Shown: positions 1-6,326, counted from the first letter of the stretch. The stretch: DNA of 6,543 nt from Massilioclostridium sp965141735 (GCA_965141735.1 CBCSOX010000153.1:1-6543); one strand, 5' to 3'. The notes: generated by a model not told the origin, from the sequence alone. A program made the numbers and translations.

Positions 1-20
1 ATAAATTGCTTTATGATTAA

Positions 21-97
<77 letters not shown>

Positions 98-103
98 CAT
101 ATC

Positions 104-180
104 TGGTGCGCCCAGCAGGACTCGAACCTGCGGCCTACTGCTTAGAAGGCAGTTGCTCTATCCAGCTGAGCTATGGGCGC
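104..180 (-). tRNA. tRNA-Arg (TCT)
   Basis: This is a complete cloverleaf on the minus strand. Acceptor GCGCCCA pairs with TGGGCGC, followed by discriminator A and encoded CCA (104-106). The anticodon stem ACTGC/GCAGT holds loop CTTCTAA with anticodon TCT, reading AGA and probably AGG. It lies 5 nt upstream of tRNA-His in the transcript and 35 nt downstream of tRNA-Gly. The spacer to tRNA-Gly contains the perfect palindrome ACCGCGCGGT (192-201), which is not a terminator. Co-transcription and processing from one precursor is the natural reading. Confidence 0.97.
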
Positions 181-215
181 GTGATTGAAACACCGCGCGG
201 TAAATGAGGAATAAG

Positions 216-289
216 TGGAGCGGGTGATGGGAATCGAACCCACACAACCAGCTTGGAAGGCTGGGATTCTACCATTGAACTACACCCGC
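216..289 (-). tRNA. tRNA-Gly (TCC)
   Basis: This is a complete cloverleaf on the minus strand. Acceptor GCGGGTG pairs with CACCCGC, followed by discriminator T and encoded CCA (216-218). The anticodon stem CCAGC/GCTGG holds loop CTTCCAA with anticodon TCC, reading GGA and GGG. At 74 nt it has a short D loop, usual for tRNA-Gly. It is the first gene after the tRNA promoter, with about 35 nt of leader. Confidence 0.97.
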
Positions 290-330
290 ATTTTGCTGGT
301 TTTTGTTATTGCTCATCAGCGACGAGTATT

Positions 331-359
331 ATTATATCAAATGAATCGCCCTGTGTCAA
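331..359 (-). promoter_or_regulatory. Promoter of the Gly-Arg-His tRNA operon
   Basis: On the minus strand the -35 box TTGACA (complement of 354-359) and the -10 box TATAAT (complement of 331-336) both match the sigma-A consensus exactly, with a 17-bp spacer (337-353). Transcription should start near 324, about 35 nt before tRNA-Gly. A full-consensus promoter fits stable-RNA expression. Confidence 0.9.
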
Positions 360-429
360 CACTTTTTTGAAAAAAATTTGGAGATTTTTTGAAAAGCGCC
401 AAAACCCTGTTTTCTCCGCCCGAAAACCG

Positions 430-438
430 TGGTACAAT
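430..438 (+). promoter_or_regulatory. birA promoter (extended -10)
   Basis: TGGTACAAT (430-438) is an extended -10 element, a TGn triplet directly before TACAAT. The position 17 bp upstream reads about TTTTCT, a poor -35, which is typical when an extended -10 is present. The expected start point is near 445, giving a leader of about 28 nt before the ATG at 473. No BirA-type operator (a long dyad with TTAAC-like arms) is visible around it. Confidence 0.65.
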
Positions 439-472
439 AGAGGGAGAACTAACCTGGAAAAGGGGAATTGTA

Positions 473-1426
473 ATGAAAGAAAAGGTACTGGCCCTGCTCA
501 AGCAGTCGGAAGACTATTTGTCGGGCGAGGAGATGAGCGGGATGCTCGGCGTCTCTCGCTCAGCAGTGTGGAAAGCGGTCAGGCAGCTCCAAGAAATGGG
601 TTATACAATTGAGTCCAAAACCAAACGTGGATACCGTTTGGTTGCAGCACCTGATATTCTTTTTGAGCCGGAGTTTGCCGACGCCCTTCATACGAACCGG
701 ATTGGCGTAAAAATTCGGCATTTGCAGGCAGTTTCCTCCACCAATGACCTCGCGCGGCAGTACGCAGAAGAGGGCGGTGAGGAAGGATATGTCGTCCTTT
801 CGGAAAATCAGCTCCACGGAAGAGGGAGAGGGGGAGGGAGCTGGCTGTCAGCGATCAGCCGGGGAATCTACCTCTCGGCTGTCCTGCGCCCGCAGGGGCC
901 ATTGGCTCGGGCTGCTGCGGTCTCGCTGCTCGTGTCCTGTGCTGTCCGGGATACCTTGGAGGAGATCACAGCGCTTCCGTTTGAAACCCGCTGGCCGGGT
1001 GACATCTGCTGCGCGGGAAGAAAGGTGTGCGGGATCCTCATCGAATCTGCGGGGGAGCTTGAAAGGCTTGACTACTGTGTGGCTGGGATCGGCATCAACG
1101 TCAACTTTGATCAGGAGGATTTTGAACAGGGGGCTGTGGGATCAGCTACCTCTCTCAAGCTGCTCACCTCCCACTGGTGTGACCGCAAGCAGCTTGTTCC
1201 GGCTTTACTCAACCGGTTGGATCAGTATTACTGCGCCTATCTGGCCAATGAATTCCCCCTTGTTGCGTCCTATCAGAGGAACTGCCTGACCGTGGGGAAA
1301 AGGGTTTTGGTGAATGGAGTTGCTGCCACCTGTTCCGGGTTTTCTAGCCGGGGTGAATTCATTGCCCGTTTGGAGGACGGCACTGAGCGCACCTATTGGC
1401 CGGGAGAAGTGGGGGAGGATGGATGA
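473..1426 (+). CDS. birA: Bifunctional biotin operon repressor / biotin-protein ligase BirA
   Basis: The 317-residue protein would activate biotin with ATP and attach it to the lysine of biotin carboxyl carrier proteins, and also repress biotin genes. Residues 1-60 form a winged helix-turn-helix (helices around 16-42, ending KRGYRL). The ligase domain follows, with SSTN (88-91), Q113, GRGR (116-119), the lysine motif KVCGILIE (184-191) and GIGIN (205-209); a small SH3-like C-terminal domain starts near 272. Two ligase motifs are abnormal: the usual GRGRRGR reads GRGRGGG (116-122) and the usual KWPND reads RWPGD (173-177). The fold is clear, but full ligase activity is uncertain. The ATG at 473 is preferred because AGGGG (461-465) sits 7 nt upstream and the longer in-frame ATG at 389 precedes the promoter. 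The frame is intact, and coaX, a common partner, does not follow. Confidence 0.9.
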   Translation: MKEKVLALLKQSEDYLSGEEMSGMLGVSRSAVWKAVRQLQEMGYTIESKTKRGYRLVAAPDILFEPEFADALHTNRIGVKIRHLQAVSSTNDLARQYAEEGGEEGYVVLSENQLHGRGRGGGSWLSAISRGIYLSAVLRPQGPLARAAAVSLLVSCAVRDTLEEITALPFETRWPGDICCAGRKVCGILIESAGELERLDYCVAGIGINVNFDQEDFEQGAVGSATSLKLLTSHWCDRKQLVPALLNRLDQYYCAYLANEFPLVASYQRNCLTVGKRVLVNGVAATCSGFSSRGEFIARLEDGTERTYWPGEVGEDG

Positions 1427-1595
1427 CAGGCCACAGCTAAAAAGCAGGGGATGTGTCGCGGCAGTGTATCCCACTTTTCTACAGGTTTCCCATAGTCCAG
1501 AGGCATCCCGGGTGAGGGATGGCTCCTGTCCCGCCCAAAATTGAATCAATAGCGAGGGAGCACTGCTGAAAACCAAAGACCAGTCCGAAAAGCAT
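1427..1595. other. Non-coding interval between birA stop and shared terminator
   Basis: About 170 nt lies between the birA stop and the terminator. I find no reading frame with a credible ribosome binding site; the ATG overlapping the birA stop ends after five codons. Two weak inverted repeats occur, GGGAT/ATCCC near 1448-1472 and CATCCC/GGGATG near 1504-1521. Neither has a U-run. It may be a structured 3' untranslated region or decayed sequence. Confidence 0.5.
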
Positions 1596-1647
1596 AAAAA
1601 ACAGCACGCATGTCAGAAAACAAATTCTGGCGTGCGTGCTGTTTTTT
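1596..1647. terminator. Bidirectional terminator between birA and glmS
   Basis: Arms 1596-1610 (A6 then CAGCACGCA) and 1633-1647 (its exact complement ending in T6) form a perfect 15-bp stem. The stem continues inward for 8 more pairs including two G-T wobbles (1611-1618 with 1625-1632), leaving the 6-nt loop AACAAA (1619-1624). U-runs follow on both strands, so it can end birA from the left and glmS, whose stop lies 35 nt away, from the right. Confidence 0.95.
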
Positions 1648-1682
1648 ATTTCGAGTAATTGACTGGATTCCGGCAACGTGCC

Positions 1683-3506
1683 TTATTCCACTGTGACCGA
1701 TTTTGCAAGGTTTCTCGGCTTGTCGACATCACATCCGCGCAGAACGGAGGTGTAATAGGCAAAGAGCTGCAACGGAGCGATGCTGAGCATCGGCATCAGA
1801 ATATCGGGGATCAGCGGAATTTTGATGAGGTATTCGCTGAGCTCCCCGGCGAGGTTTGCATCCTCGCGGCAGACGAGAAGCACCTTTGCACCCCGAGCCT
1901 TCACTTCTTTGATGTTGCTGATAGTTTTTTCATACAGTGCTTTTTGGGTTGCGAGCGCGATGACCGGAATGTCATCGGTGATCAGCGAGATGGTGCCGTG
2001 TTTGAGCTCACCCGCCGCATAGGCTTCGCTGTGGATATAGGAGATCTCCTTGAGCTTGAGCGACCCCTCGAGGGAGAGCGCATAGTCCACCCCACGGCCG
2101 ATAAAAAAGAGATCCTTGGCATTTTGGAACTTGCTTGCATAATACTGGCACTCGTCCTCTACCTCGTGCAGCAGCGTTTCGAGCTGCGCCGGGATGTCGA
2201 GCAGTTGGGAACACAGCGTCTGAATTTGGGCAGGCTCCACCGTCTGGCGCACCAGCGCGAGCTGAAAGGCGAGCAGATACATGACAGACAGCTGAACTGA
2301 ATAGGCCTTGGTGCTTGCGACGGCAATTTCCGGTCCGGCCCAGGTGTAGCAGACGCTGTCCGCCTCCCGCGCGATGGAGGAGCCGACCACGTTGACCACA
2401 GCGAGTGTGTGCACGCCCCGTTCTTTGGCAAGACGGAGCGCCGCGAGGGTGTCCGCAGTTTCACCCGACTGGGAAATGATCACCGCGAGGTCATTTTTTC
2501 CGAGAATCGGGTCACGGTAGCGGAATTCTGAGGCGACTTCTACCTCAACCGGGACCCGGGCGAGGCGTTCAATGACGTATTTTCCAACCATGCCGGCGTG
2601 CATTGCCGTTCCGCACGCGACAATGTGGATCCGGTCAAACGAGGCGAGGCGTTCGTCCGTCAGATTTTCGAGCCCCAGGTTGGGCAGTCCATTCTGAATG
2701 CGGGGGGAGACGGTGTTTTTGATCGCAGTGGGCTGCTCGTGAATCTCTTTGATCATAAAATGGGGATAGCCGCCTTTTTCCGCCGCTTCGATGTCCCAGT
2801 TGGCGGTGTGCAGCTCCTTTTGGATCGGCTCGCCGTCAATATCGAGGATTTTGACCTCCTGTTCGGTGAGCAGGGCGATTTCATTTTCCTCAAGCAGGTA
2901 ATAGTCTTTGGTGTATTTGATGATTGCCGGCACATCTGAGGCAATGAAGTTTTCGTCCTTGCCGACGCCGACGATCAGCGGGCTCTCTTTGCGGACCGCA
3001 AAGATGCGGTCGGGAAAATCGCGGAAGAGGATGCCGAGCGCGTAGGAGCCCTCAATTGTCCCGAGGACACGGCGGATCGTCTCGATCGGATCGCCGTGGT
3101 AGTAATAGTCGAGCAGTTTTGCAATGCTTTCGGTATCGGTTTCCGATTCGAATACATACCCCTTGCTTTCCAGCTTCTCCTTAATCTGGAGGTAGTTTTC
3201 AATGATGCCGTTGTGCACGATGGAAATCCGTTCGTTTCCGTGGGGATGGGAATTGACATCGGACGGTTCCCCGTGAGTAGCCCAGCGGGTGTGCCCAATG
3301 CCGCAGTGTCCGTTGGGACGGTTGTACAGCCCCATCTTGTTCTCAAGGTCATCCAGACGTCCCTTGGATTTTTCAATTTTAATTCTGCCGTCCTCAAAGA
3401 CAGCGATGCCAGCCGAGTCATAGCCGCGGTACTCGAGCTTGCGCAGCCCGTCCACCAGCACATCGGTCGAGTTTTTGGAGCCGATATAACCGACAATTCC
3501 GCACAT
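1683..3506 (-). CDS. glmS: Glutamine--fructose-6-phosphate aminotransferase (isomerizing)
   Basis: This enzyme makes glucosamine-6-phosphate from fructose-6-phosphate and glutamine, the first committed step to UDP-GlcNAc for peptidoglycan. At 607 residues it matches the family's usual length. The N-terminal glutaminase domain starts MCGIVGYIG, so Cys2 becomes the nucleophile after Met removal. It also shows EYRGYDS (25-31), GHTRWATHG (71-79), HNGIIEN (98-104) and SETDTE (121-126). Two SIS domains follow, with CGT (298-300), SQSGET (345-350), ASTK (397-400), EGSLKLKE (480-487), AYAAGELKHG (495-504) and the conserved tail DKPRNLAKSVTVE. No key residue is missing. The start at 3506 is fixed by Cys2 and by the Shine-Dalgarno AGAAGGG (3514-3520). 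The frame stays open upstream to an ATG at 3737, but that stretch is the ribozyme and is not coding. The gene is monocistronic between two terminators. Confidence 0.98.
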   Translation of the reverse strand: MCGIVGYIGSKNSTDVLVDGLRKLEYRGYDSAGIAVFEDGRIKIEKSKGRLDDLENKMGLYNRPNGHCGIGHTRWATHGEPSDVNSHPHGNERISIVHNGIIENYLQIKEKLESKGYVFESETDTESIAKLLDYYYHGDPIETIRRVLGTIEGSYALGILFRDFPDRIFAVRKESPLIVGVGKDENFIASDVPAIIKYTKDYYLLEENEIALLTEQEVKILDIDGEPIQKELHTANWDIEAAEKGGYPHFMIKEIHEQPTAIKNTVSPRIQNGLPNLGLENLTDERLASFDRIHIVACGTAMHAGMVGKYVIERLARVPVEVEVASEFRYRDPILGKNDLAVIISQSGETADTLAALRLAKERGVHTLAVVNVVGSSIAREADSVCYTWAGPEIAVASTKAYSVQLSVMYLLAFQLALVRQTVEPAQIQTLCSQLLDIPAQLETLLHEVEDECQYYASKFQNAKDLFFIGRGVDYALSLEGSLKLKEISYIHSEAYAAGELKHGTISLITDDIPVIALATQKALYEKTISNIKEVKARGAKVLLVCREDANLAGELSEYLIKIPLIPDILMPMLSIAPLQLFAYYTSVLRGCDVDKPRNLAKSVTVE

Positions 3507-3525
3507 ATGATAACCCTTCTTTCCT

Positions 3526-3553
3526 GGGCCGTCCACAGTATAGTTGGCGGCCC
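3526..3553 (-). promoter_or_regulatory. Hairpin just upstream of the glmS ribosome binding site
   Basis: In the glmS mRNA, GGGCCG (3553-3548) and CGGCCC (3531-3526) form a 6-bp GC-rich stem with a 16-nt loop, ending 5 nt before the AGAAGGG ribosome binding site. It has no U-run, so it is not an intrinsic terminator. After ribozyme cleavage it would lie in the downstream fragment. Its role is unknown. Confidence 0.4.
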
Positions 3554-3570
3554 TTAGTGTAGTTTGGCGG
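3531..3570 (-). repeat. Imperfect tandem repeat (2 x 20 nt) in the glmS leader
   Basis: Two adjacent 20-nt units begin CCGCCAAACTACACT (3570-3556) and CCGCCAACTATACT (3550-3537). Allowing one gap, 15 of 18 aligned positions match. The repeat lies between the ribozyme and the ribosome binding site, and the second copy overlaps the hairpin at 3526-3553. Confidence 0.5.
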
Positions 3571-3578
3571 GATGGGGT

Positions 3579-3708
3579 GGCTCTTTTGTGCGCAGCGCGC
3601 TTTTGTGAACCATCTGACGATCCTCCAGCCGGGACCGGGAGAGCATCCGCCGATTCCGTTCGATCACTCTCCACCTCGTCACCCGGAGGTGTTTCCGGGC
3701 CTGGCGCT
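3579..3708 (-). promoter_or_regulatory. glmS ribozyme: glmS ribozyme (glucosamine-6-phosphate-activated self-cleaving leader)
   Basis: The minus-strand leader carries the diagnostic elements of the glmS ribozyme in order. The cleavage site is A|GCGCC (between 3708 and 3707). P1 is CCCGG/CCGGG with loop AAACACCT (3699-3682). The invariant GACGAGG spans 3680-3674, and as I align it the G at 3680 is the general base called G40 in the Thermoanaerobacter structure. P2.1 is GGAGAG (3672-3667) with CTCTCC (3643-3638). The conserved TCGGCGGATG spans 3653-3644, whose GGCG can pair with CGCC next to the cleavage site (P2.2). P3 is CGGTCC/GGATCG (3636-3618). P4 is GGTTC/GAGCC (3611-3579) around a small GCGC/GCGC hairpin. 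In this family GlcN6P, the product of GlmS, acts as cofactor for self-cleavage, after which the mRNA is degraded. Assignment is from remembered family sequence, not a covariance search. Confidence 0.95.
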
Positions 3709-3745
3709 TGGTTGTACCCATACATATGCGTATGCATACATGACT

Positions 3746-3773
3746 ATTCTACAATATTTTGCATGAAAGTCAA
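3746..3773 (-). promoter_or_regulatory. glmS promoter
   Basis: On the minus strand TTGACT (complement of 3768-3773) and TAGAAT (complement of 3746-3751) are separated by 16 bp. The predicted start is near 3739, leaving roughly 31 nt of RNA before the ribozyme cleavage site, which fits the family. That short 5' piece contains the palindrome GTATGCATAC. Confidence 0.8.
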
Positions 3774-3795
3774 GTAAAACGAAAAAATAGGCAGG

Positions 3796-3826
3796 AAAAA
3801 AGGCCGCTTTTTCAGCGGCCTTTTTT
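3796..3826. terminator. Terminator of the metP-metS operon (bidirectional)
   Basis: A6GGCCGCT (3796-3808) and its exact complement AGCGGCCT6 (3814-3826) form a 13-bp stem with a 5-nt loop, flanked by U-runs on both strands. It lies 14 nt after the stop of the downstream-most operon gene and 22 nt before the glmS -35 box, so it keeps glmS transcription independent of the transporter operon. Confidence 0.95.
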
Positions 3827-3840
3827 GCAGTTTTTGGGTT

Positions 3841-4539
3841 TTAAATAAATAAATTTTTCACTTTGTATGCATGATAGAGAAAAAGAATCGTGAGAAGCAA
3901 CAAAATTGCGCCAAGAACACAGATTAAAATCATAAGGAATTGAGAGATTTGCTCTCCCATACCGTTCTTTGTGACAAAATCGCTGAGGGTTGCTGCGTAG
4001 TCGGTGACAACGAACCAGGCGTATTTCAGCGTAAGCGCCGAGGTGATCAACCCTCCAATCCCAATTGCAAGCGACAAGGTGTGCCCAAGCTTGCTGCGCT
4101 GTTTGATCCCCTTCATCGCAAAAAAGATTGGGACTAAAAAGATCAGGGCGAGGAATGGGGAAACCATAAACGGTGCGAGCAGCAGCACGAAGATAGAACA
4201 AAAGAGGAATAGCCTGTAGTAAATTGTGAGGGATGCGGTGCGGCCTGACAGATCGCCGTAAGCGGCGTCGAGATAGCGCAGATAGCGGCTGATTGTTTCG
4301 AAGAGCTGCTTTGCGTCCATACCGGTGCGGAAATAATTGTCGTTGAGCTGGGAACCCTTGTCCACCAGTGAGTCATAGGTCTCCCGGAACGGCTCCCCGA
4401 TGGCATCCACCGCTGCGTACTTGGCGCGGATTTCCATCAGGTGCTGACAGAGTCGGCCGCTTTTGCTCTCAAGACCGCGGAAGTTTCGGATGTTGTGCTC
4501 CAGGGTGTCGAGAATTGGAATCAGTTCGAGTTGCTCCAT
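3841..4539 (-). CDS. Uncharacterised four-helix membrane protein in the metPS operon
   Basis: I do not recognise this 232-residue protein. Residues 1-105 are hydrophilic, charged and probably helical. Four hydrophobic segments follow at about 107-124, 126-142, 154-178 and 199-222. A basic loop MKGIKQRSK lies between helices 2 and 3, and a longer polar loop (about 179-198) lies between 3 and 4. There is no signal peptide and no known catalytic motif. Its ATG lies 2 nt after the metS stop, and the only ribosome-binding match, AAGGA (4552-4556), lies 12 nt upstream inside the metS lysine-rich tail, so translation is probably coupled to metS. The position suggests a role linked to the transporter (assembly, gating or regulation), but that is inference only. 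It is the last gene before the terminator. Confidence 0.85.
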   Translation of the reverse strand: MEQLELIPILDTLEHNIRNFRGLESKSGRLCQHLMEIRAKYAAVDAIGEPFRETYDSLVDKGSQLNDNYFRTGMDAKQLFETISRYLRYLDAAYGDLSGRTASLTIYYRLFLFCSIFVLLLAPFMVSPFLALIFLVPIFFAMKGIKQRSKLGHTLSLAIGIGGLITSALTLKYAWFVVTDYAATLSDFVTKNGMGEQISQFLMILICVLGAILLLLTILFLYHAYKVKNLFI

Positions 4540-4541
4540 GG

Positions 4542-4658
4542 TTATTTCTTATCCTTTTTCTTTTTATCGTCCGAGATGACCTTGGGGATGGACCAGCCCA
4601 TAACACCCAGGATCGCCCCGCAGAAAATGATCATAAAAATGATTGCAGATATGTCCAT
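4542..4658 (-). CDS. metS: MetS-like small subunit of the NSS amino-acid transporter
   Basis: This 38-residue membrane microprotein has one hydrophobic helix (residues about 4-23, IIFMIIFCGAILGVM), then WSIPKVISDD and a lysine-rich tail KKKKDKK that would stay in the cytoplasm. Size, layout and position directly after an NSS transporter match the MetS family, known from Corynebacterium glutamicum, where MetP and MetS together take up methionine and alanine. The start is decided by GGAGG (4666-4670) with a 7-nt spacer; another ATG at 4661-4663 is in a different frame and too close. The metP stop is 12 nt upstream, and the stop codon lies 2 nt before the next gene. It falls below usual gene-calling length cutoffs and is easily missed. 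Confidence 0.85.
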   Translation of the reverse strand: MDISAIIFMIIFCGAILGVMGWSIPKVISDDKKKKDKK

Positions 4659-4670
4659 GCCATAACCTCC

Positions 4671-6266
4671 TTATTTGTTCTTGACAAGATCCTTGCTGTA
4701 TTCCCGTCTGAGCAGTTTGACCGAAACGATCAGGCCGAAGAGGAAGACCGCGATAATCATGCCGCGTCCGACGTTGGTCCAGAGGATGTGGCCGTTTTCT
4801 CCGCCGGTGAGGGAGAAGTAGCCGGTCTGCACCTTGGAAATTGTCGCGTTGACAATGACGACGAGGAGGATGACCGGGGTGATGACTTTGATAAAGCAGG
4901 TGACAATCCACAGCGGCATCTTCGCTTTGGCACCCGAGTTGATCCCCTCAAGGGTCTTTTTGGGCTTGACCATCCAGCCCACGACAATGAGTTCGATCAG
5001 GCCGAGGATGAGGACGAGGTAGCTGCCCACCCACGAGTCAACCGTGTCAAAGTAGATCTGGCTGCCCGCGTTGAGGATCGGTTCGATGACAACGGGAAGA
5101 CCGAGCACGATGAGCACGAGGAACGCTGTCCAGGATGCCGCGCCGCGGGAGAACTTGGTTCCCTCCTCAATGAAGGTGACCAGGTAGTTGAACAGCGCGA
5201 GCGCCGAGGTGAATCCCGCGAAGAAGAGCAGGAAGAACCAGCAGGCGCCGACAATGTTGCTCAGCACGCCGGGAAGGGAGTTGAAAGCGTTTGGCATCGC
5301 CATGAATGAGAAGCCGATGCTGCCCATGCTCGGGTCGATGAGGTCCTTGCCCATGAACACAAAGGCGAGCGGAACAACCGCAGTCGAGGCGAGAACAACC
5401 TCCGCAAACTCGTTGAGCGAGACCGTTGCAATAGAAGAAACCACGATGTCGTCGTCCTTTTTGAGGAAGGAGGCGTAGTTTGCAATCAGGCCCATGCCGA
5501 GCGAGAGGGTGAAGAAGATCTGGCCGCAGGCGGCGAGAACGACCTCCCAGTTGATTTTGGAAAAATCGGGTTTCCAGAGGAATTCAAGTCCGGCGAGCGC
5601 CGTGAGGTTGGGGGTATCGGGGCGCGCTGGTGTGCACAGGGCGAAGATTGCGAGCAGGATGCCGAACACATAGAGAGTCGGCATCATGACCTTGGACCAC
5701 GCTTCGATGCCCTTTTTGATGCCTTTGCTCGCGGCGATTGCGAGCAGCACCATGACGATGATCCAAAAGAGAATTGCGGGCAGAGGGCTGGAAATCGCGT
5801 CGACGTAGGCGGCTGTCTTGTCAACGTCTGGCCCCATTCTGCCGATGAGGGACTGGAACGCGTAGTTGAGCGACCAGCCGACGATGTGGTTGTAATACGA
5901 GTTGATAAGTACCGGGATTGCAAAGGCGAGGCCGCCGCAGATCGAGCCGAGCACAAGGGCTGTGCGGGGCTTGACTCGTTCCTTGGCCTGCAGGTAGATC
6001 ATCGGGCCGATGGTCCCGTGGCCGTGCTGGCCGCCGAACCGCCCCAGGTGCCACTCGGTGATCATGATGGGCAGGCCGACGATGATGAGCGCGAGGAAAT
6101 AGGGGATCATGAAGGCGCCGCCGCCGTATTGGGCCGCCATACGGGGAAAACGCCAGAAGTTGCCCAGCCCGACGGCGTTGCCCGCCATGGCCAGGATGAG
6201 ACCCAGCTTGGAGCCCCACTCGCCCCGGTGTCGGGGCTGCATGTGTTTGCTGCTGATTTTGTCCAT
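4671..6266 (-). CDS. metP: Sodium-dependent amino-acid transporter, NSS/SLC6 family (MetP-like)
   Basis: The 531-residue inner-membrane protein has a LeuT fold with 11-12 helices and should import a neutral amino acid with sodium. Helix 1 reads LGLILAMAGNAVGLGNFWRFP (split around 21-41) and is followed by the GGGAF segment, closely matching LeuT. Sodium-site residues are all present: site 1 A31, N36, T253, N285; site 2 G29, V32, A350, T353, S354. The gate pair corresponds to R39 and D410. E289 occupies the place of LeuT E290, which marks chloride-independent members. Methionine/alanine as substrate is inferred from the MetS partner, and other small neutral amino acids remain possible. The ATG at 6266 follows GGAGA (6273-6277) with a 6-nt gap; the longer in-frame ATG at 6326 overlaps the -35 box and cannot be used. 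It is first of three genes in the operon. Confidence 0.93.
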   Translation of the reverse strand: MDKISSKHMQPRHRGEWGSKLGLILAMAGNAVGLGNFWRFPRMAAQYGGGAFMIPYFLALIIVGLPIMITEWHLGRFGGQHGHGTIGPMIYLQAKERVKPRTALVLGSICGGLAFAIPVLINSYYNHIVGWSLNYAFQSLIGRMGPDVDKTAAYVDAISSPLPAILFWIIVMVLLAIAASKGIKKGIEAWSKVMMPTLYVFGILLAIFALCTPARPDTPNLTALAGLEFLWKPDFSKINWEVVLAACGQIFFTLSLGMGLIANYASFLKKDDDIVVSSIATVSLNEFAEVVLASTAVVPLAFVFMGKDLIDPSMGSIGFSFMAMPNAFNSLPGVLSNIVGACWFFLLFFAGFTSALALFNYLVTFIEEGTKFSRGAASWTAFLVLIVLGLPVVIEPILNAGSQIYFDTVDSWVGSYLVLILGLIELIVVGWMVKPKKTLEGINSGAKAKMPLWIVTCFIKVITPVILLVVIVNATISKVQTGYFSLTGGENGHILWTNVGRGMIIAVFLFGLIVSVKLLRREYSKDLVKNK

Positions 6267-6297
6267 AAAATCTCTCCAATAAAATAATGTTGCTTTT

Positions 6298-6316
6298 ATT
6301 GTATAGTATCTACAAT
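6298..6316. promoter_or_regulatory. Candidate operator dyad over the metP -10 box
   Basis: ATTGTATAGTATCTACAAT is a 19-bp near-palindrome: perfect 6-bp arms ATTGTA/TACAAT, a 7-bp centre, and 14 of 18 symmetric positions paired. It covers the -10 box and most of the spacer. The arm pattern GT...AC resembles sites of GntR-type repressors, but the regulator is not in the window. Repression by steric block is the inference. Confidence 0.45.
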
Positions 6317-6326
6317 CTTTTTGCAA
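6298..6326 (-). promoter_or_regulatory. metP operon promoter
   Basis: On the minus strand TTGCAA (6321-6326) and TACAAT (complement of 6298-6303) are spaced by 17 bp. Transcription should begin near 6291, about 25 nt before the metP ATG. Confidence 0.75.

Noticed and set aside
389..472. 28-codon extension of BirA (ATG at 389)
   Set aside because: It lies upstream of the promoter; ATG 473 has AGGGG at correct spacing and matches the family N-terminus.
1479..1676. 65-residue minus-strand hydrophobic open frame
   Set aside because: It reads straight through the 23-bp terminator hairpin and has no ribosome binding site.
1659..2300. 213-residue plus-strand open frame
   Set aside because: It is antisense to glmS, with composition expected of a reverse-frame shadow and no start signals.
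3507..3737. N-terminal 77-codon extension of GlmS
   Set aside because: It overlaps the ribozyme, has no ribosome binding site, and would bury the Cys2 nucleophile; the start at 3506 has a good Shine-Dalgarno.
4368..5309. 313-residue plus-strand open frame
   Set aside because: It is antisense to the metP operon, rich in Asp/Glu/Arg runs expected from the reverse frame of a membrane protein, and has no ribosome binding site or family resemblance.
6267..6326. 20-codon N-terminal extension of the transporter (ATG at 6326)
   Set aside because: It overlaps the -35 box and lies upstream of the predicted transcription start; ATG 6266 has GGAGA at correct spacing.
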